NCBI GenBank assembly: GCA_012064415.1
Contig: SSNU01000226.1
Span: 297,936 to 361,935, forward strand
DNA from: Gyrodactylus bullatarudis
Taxonomy: Eukaryota > Platyhelminthes > Monogenea > Gyrodactylidea > Gyrodactylidae
Length of the DNA stretch: 64,000 bases
Direction of reading: 5' to 3'
Below are positions 48,650 to 58,615 of the stretch, piece after piece. Each line of letters opens with the position of its first letter. Position 1 is the first letter of the stretch. Both the position numbers and the translations under genes were made by a program. The notes beneath the pieces are model-generated. The model was not told where the DNA came from, did not search any database, and saw only the letters and a list, made by a program, of their open reading frames with translations.

Positions 48650-50220
48650 TGCTCCCAAATCTATCTATTTTGATGTGTGTGATACAAAAAAAAGAGTTTG
48701 ATAATTAAAAATAATCTTCCGTTTTACACGAATGATTTATGTATTGTAAAAATATACATTAAAAAAAACACTTTCTTGATAGAATTTGTCTTCCGTAAAA
48801 TTTTATTTCAACGTTGTTCACTAACTTTTCCAATTAATAAATAATGTATGCTACAATATATCAATATACTGAAGTTATTTGAGATAAATAATAAATCTAT
48901 TGAATAAATAATATTTTTTCAAAAATGACAAAATATACAAATGACAATAAACTTTGGTAAAATGGTTTTTTTCTTTCTTCAAAATTCTCATAATGTAGAT
49001 TGTAATAGAATTATCATAGACAAGGTAGCCAATAAAGAGATCATACTTTACACTTTGGAGTATTCCTCACTCCAACAGGGCATTGTTTTTCTTGGAATTG
49101 TTATTGCCGAAACAAAGATTTGTACATGGAAGACAATAGTTTATCCTTGCGGGTATCCTTCGATCGGGCAAGAATATCGTTATGGTAAATGCTAAATAAG
49201 GAGAATGAGGTTTAGTTGTTGATTTTGTTGAGCCTAGCTAACGATGACATTTAAGGATAAAACAAAAAGACTTCACATTGCATAGATGTCTATTTCGGGC
49301 ATAATTATCTGTGTAATACATTTTTTGTAATTACCAAAATGCACTCAACTTTTATACTCAAAATCGAGCTATGCTAAACTCTGATGGGTCTTCTGCCTAT
49401 TTTTTACTATCGTACTATCCTGAATAATGCCAAGTCTATGTTGATAGGAAGAAGCCTCCCCTCCCCATTAGCCAATTATCAGTTTCGTCTAAAATCGCCG
49501 TGGAATGCTAGATTTTTTGTAATTATCTCTGATCAAAGAGGCAGAATAGAGCTTGGTTATAAGTAGAGCATCAAAAAATTCCCAAAAGTCCTTTTGGCTG
49601 TTTGAGGTCTATTTTCATTTCTATCCATATGATTGCAATTCAAGTTTTGATTACTCGCCTGGTTAGAAATTTATTAGAGCCTAAATTTTGTTTCAGAGCC
49701 TATTTTATATTAGGTCATAATGTTGATTTCACAATATAAGACAAAGTCACACGTTAATCCTACCTCTAAAAAAATAGCTTATTATAAAATAAATTTTAGA
49801 CGCTTGAGGTCTCTCGTTTTAATGATCTGCAAACTAATTTTCCTTTTTCGACTCAATTCATTTTCAAAATACCAAGGATAGGATCTACACCACGCATGCT
49901 AGTATTTACGAAATGAGCATCAGAATTACAAGCTCAAACACTGTTAATAGACCCCTTTAATTGTGCTTATCAGAAAATAAATTTCAATTTGTCCTAAATA
50001 TCTTTATCAATTCCTAATTTTTCTAGTTGCCTAGATTTTAGGACCCTAAAAAAAGAGAATGACGTCCTATTTTTTGATGCTCTAGTTATAAGTGATTTAT
50101 TTACAAATCTCTGATAACTTTTTTGTATAACTTCTTGATGTTCATCTATGATTATGATATATCGATCATATTGGAAGAAGTATGAAATAAGAAAAGAATA
50201 TGGTTAAAAAGTAGTTAGAC
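48650..50220. other. Intergenic; two unassigned frames and a possible terminal transporter exon
   Basis: The plus frame at 48,941-49,195 (84 codons, ATG) ends with a Cys-containing stretch ICTWKTIVYPCGYPSIGQEY, and another lies at 49,384-49,566; neither is recognised. On the minus strand an open stretch at about 50,012-50,140 could be the last exon of the transporter: it follows a weak AACATCAAG acceptor in the right phase and ends LEKLGIDKDI before a stop. AATAAA signals for the receptor lie near 48,836 and later. Confidence 0.3.
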
Positions 50221-50224
50221 TTAC

Positions 50225-53200
50225 CAATCAAATTGATACAAGCACCGATTGAGTATAGGAGAACCCAGGCTTCGTATTTCACCAGAATTGAGGCACCAAT
50301 CGCACAAATGACACTTCCAAGAGACTGAGAAAAAATGCATTAATTTTTTTCAAATTATGCCAACATAAGGATTTCCAGTTCATCCTCTTTTAGTCATTAC
50401 ATTACTTTTCCAGCGATAAAAATTGAATAAACTAATCTTTTCGTTCTACTGTAATTCTAAATTGAAAAACCTTGAAGAATAAAACTTAGTAAAGGAATTT
50501 ATTTCAGGAATTTCAATATAACCAGAAGCATCTTATTCACTTAATTAGTTCTTCAACCCTGATGGAGAAACTTTAACTTATTTTTTGATTTTTCTTCTGT
50601 AATTTGGGAAGCAATTTCGTAACAGTTCAAACTAATAAAAAACAGGAATTCATGAAAAAAGGAATAAAATTATCTTTAAGCATTTAGGGTGCAAAAAAAG
50701 ATAGCGATTTTTTATAGCCTTAGTCTTAAAGTTTTAATGAAAAACTTAGATCAATTAGAAGCAAGTAAACTGGAGGATAAAAAAACAAATTATGTATTAA
50801 ATTTCAGTTCTCTCTTTATTGGTTTTCGAATTTTCGTCCAGGTAGTATTTTGATTCAAGTTTGAATGAAGATTCTAATGATCTTCAAGTTATTAAGAGTG
50901 TATTCTAGAAAAGCATTCATATTAGGACGAGTTAAATATTTTTTTCCCGAACAATGTTTCGGCAGCAATGCGAATTTGAGCAAAGTAAAAATTCATTGAA
51001 AATAGTTAGCGCTAATTCAAACGGATGTTAAAAAATTTGCCTCTCTCTAATTCATATGAACAAAACTATAGCACAAATTATATAAGATAAGGAATTCATT
51101 TTAATTTCTACTCTACCTTGAGTTAAATTATAACGATATACTTGAGAACGATCAATAGTTGAGAATTCAAGTATGCAAGTTAATGAAAATCCTTGATTTG
51201 GATGAGTTTGACTCATAACTAGCCCTGCAAAAATGCTATTTTTTGTCAATTTTAATCCTAAACATAAAAAATACGTTTAAACCTTAAAATTGAAAACTAT
51301 AAAGAATTTTGTGTAGACGCCAAATTCCTATAAAACTTTATTGATTCAAGGAGTCAAATGACGTATTTTATGATCAAAATTAGCCAAGAAATTTCAAAAT
51401 TTTGTTGAAAAAAAAAATCAAGCAAGTCTTTCGATAAGGGTTTCGAACCTAAATTTCTTGGCATCTAAATGGTGAATAAAGAATTGAAATTTTTGAATGA
51501 AATTTTCATTATACAGTACATATTTTAAAAATCATCATATTTTTAATCAGGAAATTTGAAAGAAATAACCACCCATAATGGATATTAATCTACATTTTTA
51601 GATTTACTTGAACTCACAAAAGCGAAAAATACAATTCCATAATTGATTGTGAAATTCTTTTGTCCAAAAATGTTTGAGGTTGCATTAGGCATGACAACAA
51701 AGACACAACTCATACAAAAGAATTGAACCATAACCCAGATGGGAAAGAAAATTTTCACAGTCTCCTCTGAGGCATTATTCAAGTGGGGAAAAGTCAACTG
51801 TGCCGTTGCCCATAACAACAGCATAAAAACGAGAGAAGGCTGAAATTAAAATACAATTAATTATTGGATCTGCTTGATGTAAATTGATAAAATAAACTAC
51901 CAATAGGTATTAAATTCATCAAACTATTCTAATAATTCTGGTGTTAGATTGAATTAAAAGGTTGAAATCTCCATTTCTTCCGAAAAACTCCCGAGAGTAC
52001 GTATCATTCTTTTAGAATTTAGTACCCAGATGATGTCCTGCCTAATTTTCAAAAGGAAGGATCATTCTACGTTTTGGTAATGCCCATTAAATCTCCTACG
52101 ATCAAATTTCCTAGAAAAGTATATTCTTTGAATGAATAATGAGGCTTGATTCATAACAAGACTAGTTTATGCTTTCAATAAATATAAATACCTGAGATTT
52201 GCCGGTCTTTATACAAACATACTGATTCAAAGGTTAACCTTCAGCTCTATGCTACACTAACAGGTTTGTACATGGGTCAAATCTAATATAATAGTATTAT
52301 ATTCATAAAGATACTGATTCAAAGGTAATACTATAACATTTATAAAGCAAATTTTTTCCATGAAAACAGTTGAACTAAAATTAATCTCAGCAGGATGCAG
52401 ATTCAATTAAACGTTACCTTAGAATGCTAGTTCCGTTATGAAATAATATCATGAAATTCTTTTAACAAAAATGTCATCTGCTCTCCTAGACAATACTACC
52501 AAGAACACTTATCAGTCATGAGAAAGAGAGGGTTGTAGCTTGTCTAATGCGTACACCCCATCAATGATTATGGGGATAATTCCTTAACAAGAATTGTCGG
52601 ACTTGGTTCAAAAAAGTCATTAGGAATTGAAACAGTTTCTTCTCGTTTATGATGATCGTGACATAATTTTTTTTCAAAATCGATTAACGATGATCTATTT
52701 TGTCAGTTGTAAATACAAATTAGGGAATTTTTCATTGGGAAGATGAAAAAAATGAGAATTTCATCTTGATGTAAAGCTATTTGATATGGAGAATTTATGA
52801 TTTTTACATCAATTTTCTCATCAGAAAATCGAATTTGAATGAGAATCAAATCTCGAATTGACGCTAAATTCCCAGTTTTAGGACTTTCACAAGAAAGCCA
52901 TTAATCATTATAAAATTTTTGATTTTCAAGCAGTAAAAAAGATCAAAATTTGATTTTCACAAGATGTCGGGAAGACGATTAAAATCTAATTCAGCATATT
53001 TTATTGGTGCTAAATAGGCCATAATTTTCTTAAAAATCTTGATCAAATTCGAATTTTGTTAAAATGATAATTCCTATCTCGATATCAACTATGCGTATTT
53101 AGTTTACTTGCTTACTTTGAATGAAATTTTGTCAATAATTAGGCCCCATAAAATTCTTCCGCCAGAATTAAATATGGAACTACATGTGGCGACAATTGAC

Positions 53201-54827
53201 AAGAATCTGTCATCCTTAATTTTTATTTGTCCAAATAGCTGAAATATTGAATTAATCAGAAAAAGTTGGTAAATTTCAAAATTGCAAAAACAAACTTTAA
53301 AGTAGGAAGATAAAAGTGTTATTGGTATCGTCTGACACAACATCAGAGCCCATAACATGTAGAAAGATTTCTGCCGGAACATTTCCCGTGGAGTGTAATC
53401 AATTTTGTTGATAGATGGTTCTTCGGTTGAATTATTCTCCCCTTCGATCAACAGTTGTGGTACATCATCCTCTTTTTCAACATTCTTATCTGTCTCGTCA
53501 ATTTTTCTAAAAATTTATTTTTCATTACATCAAGATTTGAAGAATTTTTCCTAAAACATTCAATAATTTTACCATGTAAAGCTCACATTGTGTAGAAAAA
53601 TTTTCTATAGATAATAGAAATTTTATTTTAAATAAAAAAATCAAACAAGCTTTATTTAAAAATTTTGGCGCGAACTTAAAAAAATTTACGATCATTTGAA
53701 CTTAAGAAGAAACACAATCGGTTCAATAAGATTTTTTTCTCATAATAATGTAATACAAAATACTGTTTTTTAGCAGCATAAATTTGATCATAATTGTTAC
53801 ACATACACTTAGAGTAAAACTAGGAAAGAATTTTTTATTTTTCCCAAACTAGATGCAGAATCTTCATATTGTTCATAAGAAGCTAATTCTTGTGCTATTT
53901 TTTTGAAAAAAAGAGCAGATTTATGCTGAATGAATCGATATAAACTGTAACGGAAATTAGATTGAGAGGAATTTCTAGATTTCTGACTCAAGGAATTTAC
54001 ATTTCTGAATATAATTTTTCAAATTTTTTTGGTTGAACTCACTATATTTGTTTGATTTTTGAAAATAAAAGAATCATTAGAGAAATTTTTCACAAAAAAA
54101 GTTCAATAAATCAAAACTGACCTGTTTAACTGGCTTTATTCTAACAAGACTGATCCCTATTAGTTGTAAACATAACAGAACGGAGCCAACAATTAAAAAC
54201 ATTCTTGGTACACTGTCCAATAATTCTGGATCCTCAAAAATTTTTGACGTGGCATTGATTTGAATATTATTTGGATTTATAATTGCAGTTTGAATAGGAG
54301 TGAATACTAGAGCTCCTGCCCCAAAGCCACCAACGATAAGACCTGTTATTAAACCTTTTCTTTCTGGAAACCACTAAAGATTAAATACTATGAGAGCAAA
54401 CTTCATTCGATAGAGCAATTACGATTGAATAGCACAAGCCAAAACCAATTGCCAATGTAGCTGAATAAGTTATTAGAGTGAGCCAAAATCCAACTTTTAT
54501 TGTAAAATACGTGACTATAACTGATCCACTATTTATGAGACAGCTCAAGACAATAACAAAGTAGGGACCTATTTTTTTAGATAGAATTCCGCCTAAAGGC
54601 ATTGCAATTCCTTGCATGCCGAATCCAATTGCTGACAACCAAATAGCATTCCCTTGGTTAAAATCAGGATTTAGTTTTTTTATTATGTACGAAGTTATAT
54701 ATGGAGCCATGTTACCTAGATTTAGAACTTTAGAAGATTTACCGATTGTATAAAAATATCCAAAGGTGAAATGGATCAACACTGAGCCAATTACAGTCAT
54801 GCATCCATGTACTGTTTCACGATTCAT
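50225..54827 (-). CDS. MFS transporter, oxalate:formate-antiporter / monocarboxylate type
   Basis: Seven exons on the minus strand: 54,743-54,827; 54,402-54,715; 54,122-54,373; 53,296-53,506; 53,116-53,238; 51,618-51,839; 50,225-50,324. The protein begins MNRETVHGCMTVIG and has the MFS halves: GYFYTIG|NMAPYITSY (TM1), MPLGGILSKKIGP (loop 2-3), SNE|WFPERKGLITGLIVGGFG (TM5 region), central hydrophilic loop, then REMFRQKSFYMLWALMLCQ, SSYFK|LFGQIKIKDD, GRILWGLIIDK (loop 8-9), NFTINYGIVFFAF and the last helices. It would carry small organic acids across a membrane. The first two introns are only 27 and 28 nt, one is 57 nt, others exceed 600. The junction between exons 3 and 4 is out of phase as drawn, so a small exon is missed there; the C-terminal end is also unresolved. 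Confidence 0.82.
52720..53100. repeat. MITE family B copy inside a transporter intron
   Basis: Segments such as ATGTAAAGCTATTTGATATG and GATTTTTACATCAATTTTCTC, and the inverse-oriented end at about 53,075, resemble family B. It lies in the 1.3-kb intron between exons 5 and 6. Confidence 0.35.
54374..54401 (-). other. 28-nt intron in the MFS transporter
   Basis: Begins GTTTGCTCTC and ends ATCTTTAG. It contains an in-frame stop and shifts the frame; removal joins ALSNE to WFPERKGL, a conserved transporter block. Confidence 0.8.
54716..54742 (-). other. 27-nt intron or 9-residue insert in the MFS transporter
   Basis: Begins GTAAATCTTC and ends AAATCTAG. It has no stop and keeps frame, so retention would add nine residues (KSSKVLNLG) inside TM1; removal yields the family-typical GYFYTIGNMAPYITSY. 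Confidence 0.65.
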
Positions 54828-55160
54828 TTTTGAGATTGAATTTGTGAATCAAGGTTGTGTAAATTGAATTCAGACTTTTAAACAAAAGTCATAGTAACTA
54901 ATTGACTAATAATACAGAACTCAAATTTTTCTTATTTCGTTAGATATAACTTAATTAGGCTCCAAACTATCTTTGGAATTTTTATACCTACCTTTGAGAT
55001 GAAATGATTTCATTTAAATCAAAAATAGTCTATTAATTTAATTAATTATTTTTTAAATACAAGTTGCTCATACATTCCTCTAAAATATTTGCAAGTATTT
55101 TTGTTTTAATTTGTTGTTCTAGATTGAATAATAATATTTACTTGTAGAAAATCGCAAAAT
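54828..55160. promoter_or_regulatory. Divergent intergenic region between transporter and GST
   Basis: 333 bp separate the two start codons, which point outwards. It is AT-rich with no clear TATA-initiator pair picked out; the geometry implies a shared or back-to-back promoter. Confidence 0.45.
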
Positions 55161-55838
55161 ATGGTCCTTAAACTTGGATACTGGAAAATTCGCGGTGTAT
55201 GTTGATTTATTTAATTTTTTCAGTTGGCTCATCAATTGAGACTTTACCTGACCTTTTTAAATGTTGACTACGAAGAAGAATTATATGAGCGTGGAGAAAA
55301 TGATGCTGGTAAATGGCTTACCGTCAAGTATCAGTTAGGATACGACTTTCCTAATCTACCATATCTGCAAGATGGTGATCACAAGATAACTGAAACACAC
55401 GCAATTGTCATGTATATCATGAACAAATACGACAAGAGTCTTAATGATGAAACAAAATCTAAAATTTTCATGACGTATTTAATTCTTAATGATATTCGTT
55501 GGAAGTTTGTTGCCTGCGCATATAACCCGAATTTCGATCAACTTTCCAAAGAATTTTTTGCAAAACTTCCTGACCTCTTGAAACCTGTTGAATCGTACTT
55601 GGAGAAGAATGAATGGCTGTCTGGAGCCCAAGTTAACTTTGCCGATTTTGTCGGTTTTGATCTATTCACTGTTTTGAAGGCTGCTTCACCTGAAGCATTC
55701 AATAACTTCCCCAAATGCAAAGCCATTATTGATAAAGTTGCTAAACTTCCTCAGTTGGAAAACTTCCTCAAAAGTGACATGCATACCAAGTTGGCCTTTA
55801 ATAACACCATTGCAAGTTGGGGCAACAAGCCAATGTAA
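55161..55838 (+). CDS. Glutathione S-transferase, mu-like class
   Basis: Two exons: 55,161-55,196 (MVLKLGYWKIRG) and 55,224-55,838, joined across a 27-nt intron, giving 216 residues, the normal mu-class length. Tyr7 in GYWKIRG is the expected catalytic tyrosine. The thioredoxin-like half includes FPNLPYLQDGDHKITETHAI, with the cis-Pro and the Thr that contacts the glutathione gamma-glutamyl group (Ser or Thr in cytosolic GSTs). The helical half contains WLSGAQVNFADF, the conserved N-capping region, and FPKCKAIIDKVAKLP. It conjugates glutathione to electrophiles in the cytosol. Without splicing the frame hits TGA at codon 15, so the intron is required. The gene diverges from the transporter and converges on the secreted-protein gene 24 bp downstream. 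Confidence 0.93.
55197..55223 (+). other. 27-nt intron in the GST gene
   Basis: Begins GTATGTTGAT and ends AATTTTTTCAG. It contains TGA in frame; removal gives the conserved WKIRG|LAHQLRLYL of the GST N-terminal domain. Phase 0. Confidence 0.9.
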
Positions 55839-55862
55839 ATTGATGCATCATGATTAATTTTA

Positions 55863-56552
55863 TTACTCGAATTTGAAAATTATTTGTGTTAAAATCATAA
55901 ATCCTAAGGAATAAATCGTTTCAATTTTTTCATTTTTGCTTGGCACAAATGGAAGCTTTTCCTTTTTACATCCAGGCGAGTAAATGCACACTACTCTGTA
56001 GGCAAATTTATACACAACTTCAGCGATGCACTTTTGAAAATAACATCTAATCTGTTCTGTAGCACTGCATACAATCTTGAATAGTAAAAAAGCGGTATCA
56101 AATAGAGCCTTTGCTAATTGCATCAATCCTTACCTGAATTCCACTCTCAACTTTGCTCGAATTGAATTCATAATGTTCCAACTCATAGTACCAGTTGAGA
56201 ATGGCACTTTGGGGGAAAATTAAGTAAGAAATTACTCATCATAATCCCAAACGTCTGCAATATTTAGGGAATCATGATTATTTGCTTTTGATGTGAAATA
56301 TTCTCTCAAATTGGCATGACTTTTCTTGCAAAATTCTCCTATTGGAAGACTTTTTACAAATTCAGAACCAAGACGATTCACCCATTGAAGTCTGGGAAAA
56401 TATGCAGCTGATGGAAGGGTTTCTATTCGATTCGTCAATGCCAACTGCCGTATTAGTCCATGTTGGCGAAAAATTGTCATTTGAAAGTCCAAGTCTGACT
56501 CTGAACTAAAAGACATATGCACAAATATTAATGAGAGGACTAGATAAATCAT
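55863..56552 (-). CDS. Novel small secreted protein with six cysteines
   Basis: Three exons on the minus strand: 56,236-56,552; 56,134-56,206; 55,863-56,108, separated by introns of 29 and 25 nt, giving 211 residues. The start MIYLVLSLIFVHMSFSS is a clear signal peptide with cleavage likely near SS/ES. The mature part includes LPSAAYFPRLQWVNRLGSEF, GEFCKKSH, then after splicing DAILNWYYELEHYEF and a cysteine-rich C-terminal third (KIVCSAT, IRCYFQKCIA, RVVCIYSPGCKK). All three exons share one frame only if both introns are removed; unspliced reading stops at TAA after DYDE. I recognise no family. The stop codon overlaps an AATAAA (minus strand), so the 3' UTR may be very short. A hydrophobic C-terminal stretch (YSLGFMILTQIIF) could be a helix or GPI signal. 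Confidence 0.72.
56109..56133 (-). other. 25-nt intron in the secreted-protein gene
   Basis: Begins GTAAGGATTG and ends TAGCAAAG. Removal links SGIQ to ALFDTAF in phase 0; retention shifts frame into a nearby stop. Confidence 0.65.
56207..56235 (-). other. 29-nt intron in the secreted-protein gene
   Basis: Begins GTAATTTCTT and ends CCCCCAAAG; it includes the in-frame TAA. Phase 2 to phase 2: GA plus T makes Asp. Confidence 0.65.
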
Positions 56553-56559
56553 GAAAATA

Positions 56560-56833
56560 ATTGATTTGTTTTTCTCAATGAAAATTTTACGTTGTAAATT
56601 TTTGCAAAATGAAAAAAATTCTACATTTCATTGTAATCAACAATGAATGAGTTGAGGTCAAACATTTTTATTGTCCAATATTTTATTGATTTAACTTACA
56701 AACAATTTGAAAAGCTGAATTAGTACTAATTAGTAATTTATTATAATAAATGGAAAAATTAACTAAACTAATTAGTAATTTCGAATTAAATATTTACGTA
56801 TACTTACATATACGTCCGAATAACCCATGGAGA
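56560..56833. other. No gene; a repeated flank
   Basis: Contains TTTATTATAATAAATGGAAA near 56,738, which recurs at about 57,388 just after the inverted-repeat element. Confidence 0.4.
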
Positions 56834-57383
56834 AATTCATAATTGGATGTTTTTAAAAAGAACTTTATTGAAGAGAAATACGTATTTCGCCAGGTCTTAT
56901 CAATCTCTTATCCTGGTCTGATTAAAGTTTATCACAAATTATAATGAAAAATTCTTAATGAAATTGTAAAGTTGTGTAGAAAAACTTCCAATTGATGAAA
57001 AACCAAAAAACTTCTCCATTCTTAATTTTTCAAGTATAGAGAAGAAAAATTAAAAATCAATTGGGCCAAGGTAGTTGCAAGTCATGTAGATTAGAGCAAC
57101 TAAAAAGTGTCTAATTAACTTTTGGAAAAAACTCTTTCCTGTTGCACGATGCTCCTGCTTATTGTATTGTAGATGGTTTTTTTGTATGCATAAATTGGGA
57201 TCTTCATTCATGATAAAGAACTTTTCCCGAATTTTAAGATGCATCTGCTTGTCATCTGGGCATTTGAATAAAATTTTGAAATTTTCTTTCTTTAATCAGA
57301 CCAGGATAAGAGATTGATAAGACCTGGAGAAATACGTATTTCTCTTCAATAAAGTTCTTTTTAAAAACATCCAATTATGAATT
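56834..57383. mobile_element. 550-bp element with 94-bp inverted ends and a GIY-YIG relic
   Basis: The two 94-bp ends (56,834-56,927 and 57,290-57,383) are exact reverse complements except for one base. Between them the minus strand (57,050-57,244) reads KIREKFFIMNEDPNLCIQKN, matching the Penelope GIY-YIG remnant at 37,919-38,290 (KEKFFINHFKPNLCVQKN). Each end contains CCAGG, 17 nt, CCTGG, then (C)GAAA and TACGTA, a layout that recalls part of the small hammerhead motif found in Penelope terminal repeats, but the CUGANGA box is not evident. Likely a non-autonomous Penelope derivative. Confidence 0.65.
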
Positions 57384-57549
57384 AGCAATTTATTATAATA
57401 AATGGAAAAATACCATAATGTATAATGAAAAATATCTTCATGGATTTTTTCCAATTAAGTATTGATAATATCAATTTGATATATCTTTAATTTGGTATCA
57501 AGACTATTTTTAGGATATCTAATAAAATAGGAAATTTTTTGACTGAAAA

Positions 57550-57754
57550 GCAAAAATTAGGCCTAGATGAGATTCAAGGTATAAAAAAAACTTGCTCATG
57601 TGAAAAGTCATACAGTATGTACATTCACAGGTCGTACAGAAAGAAACTTTGAAATTAGGTGGAAAGAACAGGTAGTATAGGTAGACAAGTCAGCATTAGC
57701 TAAACAGTGTCTAGTAAACACTGGGCTTATAATCCAGATCATATAATAGATTTT
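57550..57754 (+). pseudogene. Penelope-like 3' end, left part (interrupted by the MULE)
   Basis: The frames read GLDEIQGIKKTCSCEKSY and ALAKQC-like, then NPDHIIDF, the GIY-YIG domain of the same family as 43,490-43,625. The sequence breaks at 57,754 at the MULE end and resumes at 59,744. Confidence 0.75.
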
Positions 57755-57959
57755 AGGGAAATTTACACTTGCAGTATCATTTTTTTCGTTTATTTCAGTT
57801 AGTTCAGTTTCAGTTTATAATAGACCGGTATTTTTTTACACTTACAGTATCATTTTTTTTCACTCTCAGTATCAATAGATGAAATAATTTCAGTAAAAGT
57901 ATAATATACCAATATATCTTTACACTTACAGTATCATTATTTTTTTATTTTCTAATTCA

Positions 57960-58615
57960 GTATACTAATGTTTACTGATGTTTACATTAGATATGTTGAT
58001 GACACTTTTATTATAATGAAACCTAATGTATCTGTAGACAACTTCTTTATGAAGATGAACTCAATTCATAGAAATCTTAAGTTTACTATGGAAAGAGAGT
58101 CTAACGGTATTTTAAGTTTCCTAGATGTCAAACTAACCAGAAGAGAAGACGGATCAATTCTAAGAAATATTTTTAAGAAGAAGACTGACAATGGCAAATA
58201 TCTTCATTATGCCAGTTTTAGTCCAGTTTCACATAAGGTTGGCTTAGTAATTGGTTTAGGGAAGAGAATTCGAAGGATTGCTAGTCCTGAAGAAATACCA
58301 AAGGAAATAGAGACGGCGAAGTCATGTTTGATGGAAAATGGTTATCCAGCCAAATTTGTAGACAAATTTATCAATCAACCTTTGATTAGAGATGAAGTTG
58401 TCAATATAGAAGAAGGCGAGAAAACAAAAATTTTCATGAAACTGAACTTCAAAGGGGATGGTTTTAGTAATGATGTTAGGAGAAAACTGATCAATCTCAT
58501 CGATCAAAATTATGACAATATACAATTGAAAATTGTATTTAAAACCCAGAGATTATTCAGTTTAATCCATAAGGATTTACTTGACCCTCAAGAAAAGACT
58601 CTATTGATTTACAGA
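57960..58615 (+). pseudogene. Penelope reverse transcriptase fragment carried inside the MULE
   Basis: An uninterrupted frame reads VYIRYVDDTFIIMKPN (YVDD palm), FTMERESNGILSFLDVKL, then KYLHYASFSPVSHKVGLVIG and the thumb region to IVFKTQRLFSLIHK. This is Penelope-like: the SFLDVKL and HYxSxxPxSHK blocks are diagnostic. It lacks the N-terminal fingers and the whole GIY-YIG domain, ending where the MULE transposase tail begins on the other strand. It differs from the Penelope at 43,120, so it came from another subfamily. Roughly 215 codons remain open. Confidence 0.75.

Noticed and set aside
48941..49195. 84-codon frame with a Cys-containing tail, considered as a small secreted peptide
   Set aside because: No signal peptide at its start, odd cysteine number in the tail and no recognised family; left as unassigned.
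53809..54010. Minus-strand open stretch considered as the missing transporter exon
   Set aside because: It needs two bases from the previous exon while exon 3 ends in phase 0, and its sequence does not resemble the transporter loop.
56834..57383. Firm call of a hammerhead ribozyme
   Set aside because: The stem II, GAAA and TACGTA layout is present but the CUGANGA box is not; reported only as a possibility.
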